Part shown: piece by piece, positions 36,171-45,799 of the stretch | How the letters are laid out: each line of letters opens with the position of its first letter | How positions within the stretch are numbered: the stretch's first letter is position 1 | Assembly: GCA_947469885.1 (NCBI GenBank) | Contig: CANIQT010000007.1 | Span: forward strand, 91,295-155,294 | Direction of reading: 5' to 3' | From: Bacteroidota bacterium | GTDB lineage: Bacteria; Bacteroidota; Bacteroidia; 2-12-FULL-35-15 | Length of the DNA: 64,000 nucleotides | Position numbers and translations under genes: made by a program | The notes under the pieces: model-generated | Told to the model about the DNA's origin: nothing | Seen by the model: the letters and a program-made list of their open reading frames with translations, nothing else | The model's database searches: none

Positions 36171-37130
36171 ATGCACTATACCAACAAAGACATTTATATA
36201 AACGGATTAGACATCAAACCCGGCAACTCCGCTCAGGTTAGTTTAAACTGGTATCAGCTTCCAACCAAAACAATTATTGAAATTCCTGTTTCAGTTTATC
36301 GTTCTTCTCATCCTGGGCCTGTTCTTTTAATACAAGCTGGAATGCACGGTGACGAAATTAACGGGATTGAAATTGTAAGAAGATTAATTACACGCGAAGA
36401 TGTACAACACCCGCTTTGTGGTAGTATCATTGCTATTCCCATTATCAATACCGTTTCGTTTTTATATGGTACCCGCGATTTGCCCGATGGCAGAGATTTG
36501 AACCGTTGTTTTCCGGGAACTAAAAGTGGTTCTTTAGGTAGTCGCATTGCATACGATTTGATGAATGAAATTATTCCACAAATTGATTTTGGAATTGATT
36601 TTCACACAGGAGGTGCCAAGATTAATAACTATCCCCAGATACGTTGTGTGTTTAATAACGAAACGAATTTAGATTTAGGCAAAAAGTTTTCGCCTCCTTT
36701 AATTATTAATTCAGCATTCAGAGAAAATACCTTACGCAAAGAAGCATCTAAAAAAGGAAAATCTATTTTGGTTTTCGAAGGAGGTGAATCTTCTCGTTTC
36801 GATTATTTATCAATCAATGAAGGTATGAATGGTTGTTTGCGATTGATGAAACATTTTAAAATGATTGATTTGGATATACCCAATAACCCAACTGTATATC
36901 TTACTAAATCTTCGTGGGTTCGTGCAAAATCTTCCGGCATGTTTCATACTTCGAAAACAAACGGAGCGCATATTCTCAAAGGCGATATTATTGGAATGAT
37001 ATGCGACCCTTATGGAGAACATCAGGAAAAATTAATTGCTCCCCACGATGGTTATATTATCGGAATAAATAATCAGCCGGTAGTTAACCAGGGTGATGCG
37101 ATTATGCACATAGGGGTAGAAGATGTTTAA
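36171..37130 (+). CDS. Succinylglutamate desuccinylase/aspartoacylase family protein
   Basis: Zinc-dependent deacylase-like protein of 319 aa. Zinc motif AGMHGDEINGIEIVRR supplies H and E; the third ligand lies in GIDFHTGGAKIN. RDLNRCFPG and the late glutamate in VFEGGESSRF match the family. Family members with rimK and a DUF785 protease nearby recur in several phyla; the deacylase may trim or recycle glutamyl products (inference). 108 bases after rimK, separated by an inverted repeat. Confidence 0.88.
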   Translation: MHYTNKDIYINGLDIKPGNSAQVSLNWYQLPTKTIIEIPVSVYRSSHPGPVLLIQAGMHGDEINGIEIVRRLITREDVQHPLCGSIIAIPIINTVSFLYGTRDLPDGRDLNRCFPGTKSGSLGSRIAYDLMNEIIPQIDFGIDFHTGGAKINNYPQIRCVFNNETNLDLGKKFSPPLIINSAFRENTLRKEASKKGKSILVFEGGESSRFDYLSINEGMNGCLRLMKHFKMIDLDIPNNPTVYLTKSSWVRAKSSGMFHTSKTNGAHILKGDIIGMICDPYGEHQEKLIAPHDGYIIGINNQPVVNQGDAIMHIGVEDV

Positions 37131-37196
37131 AAATTTAGGAATTAGGATTAAGGATTTATTTGCTCCGTATAATCCTTAATACTAATTCAAAAAATC

Positions 37197-38384
37197 CTAA
37201 ATCACATTCAACTCTTTCCCCACTTTTTCAAAGGCTTTAATTGCTTTATCAATATGTTCTTTTTCGTGGGCAGCCGATAGTTGAACACGTATGCGGGCTT
37301 GCCCTTTAGGTACAACCGGATAAAAGAAACCGATTACATAAATTCCTTCTTTCAATAATCGAGTTGCAAATTCCTGTGCCAGTTTTGCATCGTACAGCAT
37401 TACTGGAACAATAGCAGAATCGCCATCTTTAATTTCCAACCCCACTTTTTTTATTTCCTGTTTAAAATAATTTACATTCCATTCCAGTTTATCTCTAAGT
37501 GTTGTAGCCTCACTCAACATATCCAGCACGGCTATGGAAGCTCCCACAATATGCGGAGCCAGCGAATTTGAAAACAAATATGGGCGCGAACGCTGACGAA
37601 GCATTCCAATAATTTCTTTTTTGCCAGTCGTGAACCCTCCCATTGCCCCGCCAAGTGCCTTGCCAAGAGTGCCTGTAATAATATCTACACGGTGCATCAC
37701 ATTTTTTAATTCAACAGTTCCTCTTCCTGTTTTACCAATAAAGCCTGTAGCATGACTTTCGTCCACCATCACCATTGCGTTGTATTTATCAGCAAGGTCG
37801 CATATTTTATCTAACGGTGCCACAAATCCATCCATCGAAAACACACCATCAGTAACTATCAACCGGTAACGCTGTGCTTGTGCCTGTTTCAATTGCTCTT
37901 CCAAATCTTCCATGTTCGAATTTTTGTAACGATACCTTTGTGCTTTGCACAAACGCACTCCATCTATTATAGAAGCATGATTCAGTTCGTCCGAAATAAT
38001 TGCATCCTCTTCGCCAAGCAATGGTTCAAACACACCACCATTTGCATCGAAGCAGGCAGCATATAATATAGTATCTTCTTGTCCGAGAAATTTCGAAATC
38101 TTTTGCTCAAGTTCTTTATGAATATCCTGAGTGCCGCAAATGAAACGCACACTGCTCATTCCGTAACCATGCGTATCTAGTGTTTTGTGGGCAGCTTCTA
38201 TCACTTTGGGATGAGACGATAACCCCAGATAATTATTGGCACAAAAAATTATTACTTCTTCACCAGTGCTTACTTTTACAACAGCACCCTGTTCGGTAGT
38301 AATTATTCGTTCTTTTTTAAACAAACCGGCTTCTTCAATGTTAGCTAATTCTTTTTGTAAATCAGTTTTTAAATTTCCGTACAT
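37197..38384 (-). CDS. kbl: Glycine C-acetyltransferase
   Basis: PLP enzyme (395 aa) that cleaves 2-amino-3-ketobutyrate with CoA to glycine and acetyl-CoA in threonine breakdown; a member of the alpha-oxoamine synthase family. Motifs: [57 protein letters not shown] and the PLP lysine in [15 protein letters not shown]. Full length. No threonine dehydrogenase gene is adjacent. Serine palmitoyltransferase is an alternative within this family, but the match is closest to Kbl. Confidence 0.9.
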   Translation of the reverse strand: MYGNLKTDLQKELANIEEAGLFKKERIITTEQGAVVKVSTGEEVIIFCANNYLGLSSHPKVIEAAHKTLDTHGYGMSSVRFICGTQDIHKELEQKISKFLGQEDTILYAACFDANGGVFEPLLGEEDAIISDELNHASIIDGVRLCKAQRYRYKNSNMEDLEEQLKQAQAQRYRLIVTDGVFSMDGFVAPLDKICDLADKYNAMVMVDESHATGFIGKTGRGTVELKNVMHRVDIITGTLGKALGGAMGGFTTGKKEIIGMLRQRSRPYLFSNSLAPHIVGASIAVLDMLSEATTLRDKLEWNVNYFKQEIKKVGLEIKDGDSAIVPVMLYDAKLAQEFATRLLKEGIYVIGFFYPVVPKGQARIRVQLSAAHEKEHIDKAIKAFEKVGKELNVI

Positions 38385-38431
38385 AATATTTGTGTTAGAT
38401 GGGTGATACTAAATTTTAGATTTTTGCATGG

Positions 38432-38439
38432 CAAATATA
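38432..38439 (-). promoter_or_regulatory. Predicted -7 element for kbl
   Basis: Reads TATATTTG on the minus strand, an exact TAnnTTTG match, 48 bases before the kbl ATG. Confidence 0.45.
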
Positions 38440-38512
38440 AATATTAAACTATTCCTAATTTTTTATTCTTAATTTACACACTTATCAATACCTACCAAAT
38501 TTCCCTCAAAAA

Positions 38513-38622
38513 CCAAACGACAACCATTTTTTGCCAAACGACTCACGTCAGATAATAAATAAATGTCGTTAGAACCAAATGAGTTTTGTTCCACCTGGGA
38601 TGAGTTTTGTTAATATATAGCA
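38513..38622. repeat. Degenerate 21-bp repeat remnants
   Basis: CCAAACGAC recurs at 38513 and 38534 (21 apart), a related CCAAATGAG at 38575 (41 later), and GAGTTTTGTT recurs at 38581 and 38602 (21 apart). This looks like a decayed array in the divergent gap between kbl and the YdcF-like gene. Confidence 0.6.
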
Positions 38623-38666
38623 ACAATTCTTTAAACATTAAAACCTTTTTCATCTATTTTTGCGAA

Positions 38667-39341
38667 ATGAAATATCTGATAACCATTTGCATTATAATTG
38701 TTGTTTTTAATTGCTGCACTGTACTTAACCCTATTCGCAAATCCCCCTACACCACTTTTCAGGCTAACATTCATAATCTACCATTCGATGCCATTATTGT
38801 TCCAGGTGTGCCTTATAACGCTGCAAACTGGAGTGAAGTAATGCGGTATAGAATTTTATGGTCAAAGTTTTTATTCGAAAAAGGATATACAAAAAATATA
38901 ATTTTTTCGGGTGCCGCTGTGCATTCCCCTTATGTTGAAAGTAAAATTATGGCCCTTTATTCTGAAGCTTTAGGAATCCCGAAAACAAACATATTCACCG
39001 AAGAAAAAGCCGAACACAGTACTGAAAATGTATACTACTCCTATTATCTTGCAAAAAAAAACGGTTTTAACAATATTGCCCTTGCCACAGACCCTTATCA
39101 AACTAATAATCTTAGGAGATATATGATAAAATATAATTTTGATATTAAAACATTACCAATACAATTTGATTCAGTAGTGATAATGAAAATTAAAGAACCT
39201 ATGATAGATCCTTCTTCAGCTATGGCAGAAGAATCCTATAAGGCATTGAAAAAACGCGAATCCTTTTTTAAAAGATTGAGAGGTACTATGGGAAAAAATA
39301 TACCTTATACTGATGAAGATAGACAAAGGCAAAAGAAATAA
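38667..39341 (+). CDS. YdcF/ElyC-like DUF218 protein
   Basis: A 224-aa protein from ATG 38667, where a signal or lipoprotein-like start MKYLITICIIIVVFNCC begins; the frame is open from 38607 but that part has no such feature. The DUF218 fold is visible in DAIIVPGVPYNAANWS, NIIFSGAAVHSPYVESKIMA, ENVYYSYYLAKKNGFNNIAL and the conserved ATDPYQTNNLRRYM. Family members are linked to envelope metabolism, but the activity is unproven. A TonB receptor gene follows 17 bases later. Confidence 0.82.
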   Translation: MKYLITICIIIVVFNCCTVLNPIRKSPYTTFQANIHNLPFDAIIVPGVPYNAANWSEVMRYRILWSKFLFEKGYTKNIIFSGAAVHSPYVESKIMALYSEALGIPKTNIFTEEKAEHSTENVYYSYYLAKKNGFNNIALATDPYQTNNLRRYMIKYNFDIKTLPIQFDSVVIMKIKEPMIDPSSAMAEESYKALKKRESFFKRLRGTMGKNIPYTDEDRQRQKK

Positions 39342-39358
39342 ATGGGTTAAGATTTTTT

Positions 39359-41743
39359 ATGAAAAAAATAGTTTCACTTGTAATTTTAGTAATAGTAAAT
39401 ATAGCCGTTTGGGGGCAAAACGGAGTAATTAAAGGGATAGTAGTTAATTCCATTAATAACGAACCTATTCCATTTGCTTCAGTGGGTATCACTTCCATTG
39501 CAGCGGCCACTGCCACAAATATAAACGGTGAGTACGAATTAAAAAACCTGGCACCCGGGTTGTACAATATCAGTGCATCATTTGTAGGATATAGCAGGAA
39601 AACCATTTTCGAAATTCAGATAAATAATTATTCTCCCACTGTGCTAAACATTACACTTGATGAGCAGATCGATAGCCTTGCTACTGTGGAAGTTTTAGCA
39701 TCACCGTTTAATAAAACAGAAGAAAGTCCTGTTTCGCTTCATACCATTGGTTCATCAGAAATTGACAGAAACCCGGGAGGTAACCGGGATATTTCCAAAG
39801 TAATACAATCCCTGCCGGGAGTAGCCTCCACCGTTTCGTTCCGAAATGATATTATCATTAGAGGTGGAGCACCAAGCGAAAATAAATTTTTCTTAGATGG
39901 GATAGAAGTTCCTAATATCAATCACTTTGCCACACAAGGCTCTTCGGGTGGACCGGTAGGTATGATTAATGTTAACTTTATAAGAGAAGTTGATTTTTAT
40001 TCCGGTGCATTTCCTGCCAACAGAGGCAACACACTCAGTTCGGTTTTTGATTTCAAACAAAAAGATGGGAATTCCGCAAAATTGATAACCACAGCCACTT
40101 TAGGCTCTTCCGACATAGGATTAACACTCGATGGACCTATCGGTAAAAAAGTAACGTTTATTGCATCGGCACGCAGGTCTTATTTGGGTTGGTTGTTTAA
40201 GCTGCTGGAACTTCCATTTCTTCCCATTTATAATGATGCTCAGTTTAAAACCAAAATAAGATTGAACAACAAAAATGAAATAGCACTTATTGGCTTGGGA
40301 GCTATTGACGATTTTAAATTAAACCTGGATGCAAATAAAACCGAACAGCAACAATATATTTTAGGCTATTTGCCAGTTTACAAACAATGGAACTATGCTG
40401 TGGGTGCCAACTACAAACATTTTTTTGAAAAAAGTTATCTTACTTTAGTAGTAAGCAGAAATCATTTAAACAATACATCATATAAATATCAGAACAACGA
40501 TGAAACCAATCCCGCTAATAAAATATTAGATTATGTATCCCAAGAAATTGAGAACAAAGTGAGGCTGGAAGATACTTACCGACACAATGGATATAAGATA
40601 AATGTGGGTGCAGGATTCGAAAATGTAACCTATAGTAATGCTACCTTTAATAAAATAATAACCCCGGCAGGAATAACCACCATTAATTTTAATTCGCAAT
40701 TAACCTTTAACAAATATGCTTTATTTGCTCAAATAAGTAAAGTGCTTTTTCAAGAACGATTAACACTTTCGTTAGGTGCACGTACTGATTTTGCTGACTA
40801 TTCCAACGAAATGAATAATCCTGCAAATCAAATCTCTCCTCGTTTTTCATTGGCAGCAAACATTACCAAATCGTTTAGTTTTAACGTTAATATTGGCCGA
40901 TATTATCAGTTACCTGCATACACCGTTTTAGGCTATCGCGATTCTGCTAATACATTGATAAATAAAAATAATAAAGTAACCTATATCACCAACGACCAAC
41001 TAGTAGCAGGTTTTGAATACAACACCAAAATAAATACTAAAATAACCATAGAAGGATTTTACAAACTGTATGATAAATATCCTTTCGCGCTTCGCGATTC
41101 CATCTCGCTGGCTAACTTAGGTGGCGATTACGGAGTAATAGGCAATGAACCTGTAACCTGTGTTAATAAAGGAAGAGCCTATGGTGTGGAATTAATGATT
41201 CAGCAAAAACTGTTCAAAGGATTTTATGGCATAGTATCTCTAACTCTCGTAAATAGCGAGTTTCAAAATAAAAAAGCCATTTATATTCCTTCCGCTTGGG
41301 ACAACAGAACCATTATATCCTTAACCTTTGGCAAAAAATTTAAAAAGAACTGGGAAGCTGGTATTAAATGGAGGTATCAAGGCGGCACACCTTACATACC
41401 CATTGACGTGCAGACATCCAGCTTAAAAACAGTTTGGGATATTAATGGCAGAGGAATTTCTGATTATAATCAATTAAATACAGTTCGATTGAAACCCTAT
41501 CATCAGCTCGATTGGCGAGTAGATAAAAAGTTTTTCTTCAAAAAATGGTCATTAGATATTTACTTTGATGTGCAAAACACGTATTTGTTTAAAACCGACC
41601 AACCACCTATACTATTGTTAGACAAAGATGCCAATGGAAATGCACAAACCGATCCTAACAATCCTGCAGCATATAAAACTAAATTACTCAACAACCCTTC
41701 AGGAACTTTGCTTGAAACGTTGGGTATTATTATTGAATTTTAA
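39359..41743 (+). CDS. TonB-dependent outer-membrane receptor
   Basis: A 794-aa receptor. Signal peptide 1-20 (VNIAVWGQ), a carboxypeptidase-like regulatory domain at about 24-105 (GVIKGIVVNSINNEPIPFAS ... APGLYNISASFVGYSRKTIF), a plug at about 115-230 (NRDISKVIQSLPGVASTVSF, NKFFLDGIEVPNINHFATQG, GAFPANRGNTLSSVFDFKQK), and a 22-strand-type barrel ending in the terminal aromatic ETLGIIIEF. No SusD partner is adjacent, so a SusCD-type glycan role is unlikely; the ligand is unknown. Confidence 0.92.
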   Translation: MKKIVSLVILVIVNIAVWGQNGVIKGIVVNSINNEPIPFASVGITSIAAATATNINGEYELKNLAPGLYNISASFVGYSRKTIFEIQINNYSPTVLNITLDEQIDSLATVEVLASPFNKTEESPVSLHTIGSSEIDRNPGGNRDISKVIQSLPGVASTVSFRNDIIIRGGAPSENKFFLDGIEVPNINHFATQGSSGGPVGMINVNFIREVDFYSGAFPANRGNTLSSVFDFKQKDGNSAKLITTATLGSSDIGLTLDGPIGKKVTFIASARRSYLGWLFKLLELPFLPIYNDAQFKTKIRLNNKNEIALIGLGAIDDFKLNLDANKTEQQQYILGYLPVYKQWNYAVGANYKHFFEKSYLTLVVSRNHLNNTSYKYQNNDETNPANKILDYVSQEIENKVRLEDTYRHNGYKINVGAGFENVTYSNATFNKIITPAGITTINFNSQLTFNKYALFAQISKVLFQERLTLSLGARTDFADYSNEMNNPANQISPRFSLAANITKSFSFNVNIGRYYQLPAYTVLGYRDSANTLINKNNKVTYITNDQLVAGFEYNTKINTKITIEGFYKLYDKYPFALRDSISLANLGGDYGVIGNEPVTCVNKGRAYGVELMIQQKLFKGFYGIVSLTLVNSEFQNKKAIYIPSAWDNRTIISLTFGKKFKKNWEAGIKWRYQGGTPYIPIDVQTSSLKTVWDINGRGISDYNQLNTVRLKPYHQLDWRVDKKFFFKKWSLDIYFDVQNTYLFKTDQPPILLLDKDANGNAQTDPNNPAAYKTKLLNNPSGTLLETLGIIIEF

Positions 41744-41787
41744 ATCAAATTCTGGCTAATAAATATTTAAAAACATGCAAAAAAACA

Positions 41788-41921
41788 TCCGATAACATGT
41801 TATTATCGGAACTTTAATTCTTCAAAAGTTCAGAATAACAGACAAATGTACATATATTCTGAACTTTTAGAAAACTAAGGCTGGGAAATAATTAAAAACC
41901 ACCGGTTTTAAAAATCGGTGG
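41788..41921. terminator. Three consecutive hairpins after the TonB receptor gene
   Basis: Stem 1: TCCGATAA at 41788-41795 with 41803-41810. Stem 2: a perfect 14-bp pair, 41824-41837 with 41855-41868. Stem 3: CCACCG at 41899-41904 with CGGTGG at 41916-41921. Any of these may end the receptor transcript; the third is flanked by A-runs and T-runs. A regulatory RNA leader is possible, but no downstream gene is close. Confidence 0.55.
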
Positions 41922-42111
41922 GGTTTGGAATATAAATTTGTTTTTTTTGAAATTTGCTTTTATTTGAATTTGGGTGTAAAAATGAGAAAAGACTATGGGG
42001 GGTGGAGAAAGTGGTTTAAAACGCATAAAAAGGGTGTTTTGCTTTTTTACACTTTAATGAGCACTCCCTTACTTTATGAACTGTACTTCATTTTCCGCCT
42101 TTATAACACTT

Positions 42112-42371
42112 CCCGCGGATTCCTGGCACTCCTGAACTCATTCTCACAATTCCCCGCGGATTCTCAACACTCCTAAACTTATTCTCACAACTCCCCGCGG
42201 ATTCTCGACACTCCTAAACTCATTCTCACAACTCCCCGCGGATTCTTAACACTCCTAAACTTATTCTCACGACTCCCCGTGGATTCTTGACACTCTTAGA
42301 CTGATTCTCATGACTCCCCGCGGATTCTCAACACTACTGAACTCGTTCTCACAACTTCCCGCGAATTCTTC
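42112..42371. repeat. 41-bp tandem array made of 21+20-bp half units
   Basis: CCCGCGG-type cores occur at 42112, 42153, 42194, 42235, 42276, 42317 and 42358, all 41 bases apart. Each unit splits into a 21-base half (such as 42160-42180) and a 20-base half (42181-42200), both starting ATTCTC and sharing ACTCC. The 1,061-base gap between the TonB receptor gene and ctaB also holds the three hairpins and AT-rich sequence, with no gene I can support. Confidence 0.95.
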
Positions 42372-42804
42372 ATTATCTCGCTCTTTTTCTCTTTATTTCA
42401 ATGAACAGGGTTTTTAAAACTGTTTCCCCCTTTTACTTATACAATACACAAAACCTTAAAAATCCCACCACTTTTTGAAAATTTATTTTAATGTTTTATT
42501 TCTTCTTTATATACATATCGTAAAAACCTTGAAAAACCTTCCACTTTTTTAAAACTATTTTTCAACATTCATTGTTTTGTTTTATGACGCCCCTTTACTT
42601 ATGTAATAACTGTGTACAGATTTCTTAAAAAAAGATGTGAAGAAAATTGGTTATCTTTTACGAATAGTAATGGGACGAATTACAAAACTTTCCATCCCCC
42701 AATATTTAGAAATGGTCTAAATTTTCACTTTTACCATCCTTATTACCTAAATTATTGGTAAAATTGCACTCGATTTTTAAAAAACAAAAAGTAAATAGCG
42801 AATA

Positions 42805-43731
42805 GTGAATAGTAAACAGGAAGCAGAATTGCAAATACAGGAAGTAGATACAGCCGAAAAACAAGTTGAATCCGTAAGCAAAATACGTGATTATGCTGCG
42901 TTCATAAAGGTTCGTTTGTCTTCATTGGTAGTGCTTTCGGCAGCCATTTGTTTTGTTATTGGTTCTCACGAAGTAAATTGGGGCAAAATGTGGTTGCTGG
43001 TGTTGGGCGGGTTTTTGGTTACGGGCTCTTCAAACGGGTTCAATCAAATAATAGAGCGCAACCTTGATAAATTAATGGCTCGCACTCAAAACCGACCACT
43101 GCCCAAGGAAAGAATGGGAATGAACGAGTCGTATATATTGGCTTCGTTGATGGGTATTTCGGGCATCGCCATACTTTGGATTTTTATGAATCCGTTGAGT
43201 GGAATTTTAGGTTTGATAGCCTTAATATTATATACTGTAGTTTACACGCCATTAAAAAGAGTAACACCTTTTGCTGTGTTTGTAGGGGCTTTTCCTGGAG
43301 CCATTCCCCCTCTGTTAGGGCATGTAGCTTCTACATCTGGTTTCGGAGAAATACAATTTCAGGCATGGATATTATTTGCCATTCAGTTTATGTGGCAGTT
43401 TCCACACTTTTGGGCAATAGCCTGGGTGCTGGACGAAGATTATAAAAAAGCAGGATTCAGAATGTTGCCTTCGTTGGGCGGAAGAGACAAAAGCAGTGCC
43501 TTTCAGGTATTGGTTTATACGTTGTTTTTATTACCCATTAGTTTATTACCCATTATGTTTCACATGTCGGGCATTGTGTCGGCAGTTGTTATTTTAATTT
43601 GCGGAGCAGGGTTCGCTTATCAGGCATATAATTTATATAAAGAGTGCACGGTGGAAACTGCACGGAAACTCATGTTTGGCTCGTTTATTTATTTGCCGGT
43701 GGTGCAAATTGCAATTATGATAGGATATTAA
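42805..43731 (+). CDS. ctaB: Protoheme IX farnesyltransferase (heme O synthase)
   Basis: Adds a farnesyl group to heme B to make heme O, the substrate of CtaA (308 aa). About eight or nine hydrophobic segments. UbiA-type prenyl-diphosphate motif: NGFNQIIERNLDKLMARTQN followed by RPLP; second conserved loop: WVLDEDYKKAGFRMLPS. The start is a GTG at 42805 inside a GAATAGT-type simple repeat; an in-frame start within about 40 residues would also be compatible. First of four cytochrome oxidase genes, 25 bases before the first subunit III gene. Confidence 0.95.
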   Translation: MNSKQEAELQIQEVDTAEKQVESVSKIRDYAAFIKVRLSSLVVLSAAICFVIGSHEVNWGKMWLLVLGGFLVTGSSNGFNQIIERNLDKLMARTQNRPLPKERMGMNESYILASLMGISGIAILWIFMNPLSGILGLIALILYTVVYTPLKRVTPFAVFVGAFPGAIPPLLGHVASTSGFGEIQFQAWILFAIQFMWQFPHFWAIAWVLDEDYKKAGFRMLPSLGGRDKSSAFQVLVYTLFLLPISLLPIMFHMSGIVSAVVILICGAGFAYQAYNLYKECTVETARKLMFGSFIYLPVVQIAIMIGY

Positions 43732-43756
43732 AGAAATTAGGAATTATAAATTAGGA

Positions 43757-44341
43757 ATGAACGGTACAATATCAATAGAAGAAAAAAAGGAAACCCGCGA
43801 AAAGGTTGCAAAACCGCTGCTTTGGATAGGCATGGTGAGTATGTCCATGCTGTTTGCCGGACTTACCAGTGCTTATGTAGTTAGTCAGGGAAAAGGTAAT
43901 TGGATAACATTTGATTTACCCCAAACGTTTTATATCAGTACTGCAATAATAATGGTGAGCAGTGTAACCATGAATTGGGTGTTGGCATCGGCAAAAAAGA
44001 ATAACCATAAAAACGTCCAGCTTGGTGCTTTAATTACTTTAGTTCTTGGATTATCGTTTGTCATTAGTCAGTTTGCTGGGTGGGGAATTCTTCACGAATC
44101 AAAAATATTTTATACCGGAAAAAACAGTAACAACGCAGGCTCGTTTCTATATCTGCTCACTTTTCTGCATTTGGTGCACATGTTGGGTGGTTTTGCCTCC
44201 TTGTCGGTGGTGTGGGTAAATTCGTTACGAAAAAAATATAATGCCGAAAACCTTTTAGGCATAAAGCTTTGCGCCATATTTTGGCATTTTTTGGATGTGC
44301 TGTGGATATATTTGTTTTTATTTTTGTTGTTTGTTCGTTAA
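43757..44341 (+). CDS. Cytochrome oxidase subunit III-like protein, short form
   Basis: A 194-aa five-helix heme-copper oxidase subunit III-type protein (LLWIGMVSMSMLFAGLTSAY, STAIIMVSSVTMNWVLASAK, LGALITLVLGLSFVISQFAG, LTFLHLVHMLGGFASLSVVW and a last helix with FWHFLDVLWIYLFLFLLF). The HFLDVLW motif near the end is typical. Two subunit III genes in a row are normal in Bacteroidota aa3 or related operons. Precedes the longer subunit III gene by 69 bases. Confidence 0.92.
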   Translation: MNGTISIEEKKETREKVAKPLLWIGMVSMSMLFAGLTSAYVVSQGKGNWITFDLPQTFYISTAIIMVSSVTMNWVLASAKKNNHKNVQLGALITLVLGLSFVISQFAGWGILHESKIFYTGKNSNNAGSFLYLLTFLHLVHMLGGFASLSVVWVNSLRKKYNAENLLGIKLCAIFWHFLDVLWIYLFLFLLFVR

Positions 44342-44410
44342 AAGATAAAAGAAAAAGTTGCATATTCGTACCCGTAAAAATTAGTATTAAATAAAAATTA
44401 AGTAAAAAGT

Positions 44411-45136
44411 ATGTCAAGTCACGCTGTTGAAGAATCAGATTCAGGCTCTGCCTGGAGTGGTGGAAAGTCACCATTTGGAGTTAGTTACGGAAAAGTGTTC
44501 ATGTGGTTTTTCCTTGTATCCGATGCGTTAACATTCTCTGGATTGTTATGTGCGTATGGTTTTATGCGTCACAAACACCCTGAAGTTTGGCCTAATCCTG
44601 CCGATGTATTTACTCACTTTCCGTTTTATCACGGGCATATTCCTTTGGCGTATGTAGGATTGATGACTTTGATTTTGATTATGTCTTCAGTAACAATGGT
44701 GCTAGCTGTGGAAGCAGGACACAGAAACGATAAAAAGAAAGTGACGGTTTGGATGTTGTTAACCATTATTGGCGGGGCAATGTTTGTTGGTTCTCAGGCA
44801 TGGGAGTGGTTTCACTTCATAGTTGGTACAGAGCATGGTGCTTTGCGCAGTATTGCCGTTGATGGTGTGTGGACGGAACAAATAGTTAAAGGAGCAAACA
44901 TGACGGTGAACGAATATGGATTACCAGTGTTTGCCAATTTCTTTTTCTTTATCACAGGTTTCCACGGATTTCACGTATTCAGTGGTGTAATAATAAATCT
45001 TGTTATTTTTATTAATGTAGTAAGAGGCACATACGAAAGGAGGGGTCATTATGAAATGATTGAAAAAGTGGGTTTATACTGGCACTTTGTGGATTTGGTT
45101 TGGGTGTTTGTATTTACATTCTTCTACCTATTGTAA
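44411..45136 (+). CDS. Cytochrome c oxidase subunit III
   Basis: A 241-aa integral membrane subunit of the terminal oxidase. Conserved parts: FGVSYGKVFMWFFLVSDALT, MTLILIMSSVTMVLAVEAGH, QAWEWFHFIVGTEHGALRS, FFFITGFHGFHVFSGVIINL and the closing GLYWHFVDLVWVFVFTFFYL. Subunit III stabilises the catalytic core and lines the oxygen route in studied enzymes. Subunits I and II are not in this window. Confidence 0.95.
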   Translation: MSSHAVEESDSGSAWSGGKSPFGVSYGKVFMWFFLVSDALTFSGLLCAYGFMRHKHPEVWPNPADVFTHFPFYHGHIPLAYVGLMTLILIMSSVTMVLAVEAGHRNDKKKVTVWMLLTIIGGAMFVGSQAWEWFHFIVGTEHGALRSIAVDGVWTEQIVKGANMTVNEYGLPVFANFFFFITGFHGFHVFSGVIINLVIFINVVRGTYERRGHYEMIEKVGLYWHFVDLVWVFVFTFFYLL

Positions 45137-45212
45137 AAGAAGTATCGAGTATAAAGTATTAAGACGGAGAAATGAATTTAGAAATTAGTATTTAGAATTT
45201 AAAAAATAAGTT

Positions 45213-45704
45213 ATGTCAGAATTTCACGATGATTACCCACAGTATGAGTTAATGGCTCATCACAGCGAAGAAGCTGGAGTAGGAAAACGCAGAAAACTTT
45301 GGAATGTATTCTGGATTATGTTAGCAGTTACTATTGTTGAATTAATAATAGGTTCGTATGCCATGAAAATGGGTTTGCTGGATGGAGAAAGACATTCGTC
45401 TGTTACCTTAAAAGTTATTTTCATTGGACTTACCATTGCAAAAGCGTATTTCATTGTATTTAGTTTTATGCACCTTGGTGACGAGAAAAAAGTATTGAAA
45501 TGGAGCATACTTGCACCTTATATAATATTTATTTTGTATTTGGTTTTTATTGCCATCACAGAAGCAAAATATTGCGGAGTTCACAAACAGAAAATGGATG
45601 AATTGATTGTGAAACAAAAAATAGATTTGAACGAAAAGGCATTATCTGGCAAACATGAAGAAGAACCCCAAGGAGCAGAAGCTGCTGGAGAAAAACACGA
45701 GTAG
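45213..45704 (+). CDS. Cytochrome c oxidase subunit IV-like protein
   Basis: A 163-aa protein with three membrane segments: WNVFWIMLAVTIVELIIGSY, VIFIGLTIAKAYFIVFSFMH and ILAPYIIFILYLVFIAITEA. FMHLGDEKK after the second helix is typical of COX4-type prokaryotic subunits. The tail is charged and Glu-rich. Last gene of the ctaB-cox3-cox3-cox4 run; a strong terminator follows 36 bases later. Confidence 0.9.
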   Translation: MSEFHDDYPQYELMAHHSEEAGVGKRRKLWNVFWIMLAVTIVELIIGSYAMKMGLLDGERHSSVTLKVIFIGLTIAKAYFIVFSFMHLGDEKKVLKWSILAPYIIFILYLVFIAITEAKYCGVHKQKMDELIVKQKIDLNEKALSGKHEEEPQGAEAAGEKHE

Positions 45705-45740
45705 TTTAGTTTTCATTAACCAATAGCTATTAGTTTTAAC

Positions 45741-45774
45741 AAAAACGACTTTCCCGAAAAGGAAAGTCGTTTTT
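45741..45774. terminator. Bidirectional terminator
   Basis: A perfect 14-bp stem, AAAAACGACTTTCC (45741-45754) with its complement at 45761-45774, loop CGAAAA. The A-run and T-run give it terminator form on both strands, serving the oxidase genes (plus) and the DUF1571 genes (minus). Confidence 0.9.
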
Positions 45775-45799
45775 GTTTTCAATCAAACGGAGAGAGGAA

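Noticed and set aside
38607..38666. Upstream start of the YdcF-like gene
   Set aside because: The added 20 residues precede a clear signal-like start and overlap the decayed 21-bp repeats.
41925..42176. An 83-codon frame between the TonB receptor gene and ctaB
   Set aside because: Its C-terminus is translated 41-bp repeat, the start is TTG, and no family is recognised. A shorter version from the ATG at 41981 is equally unsupported.
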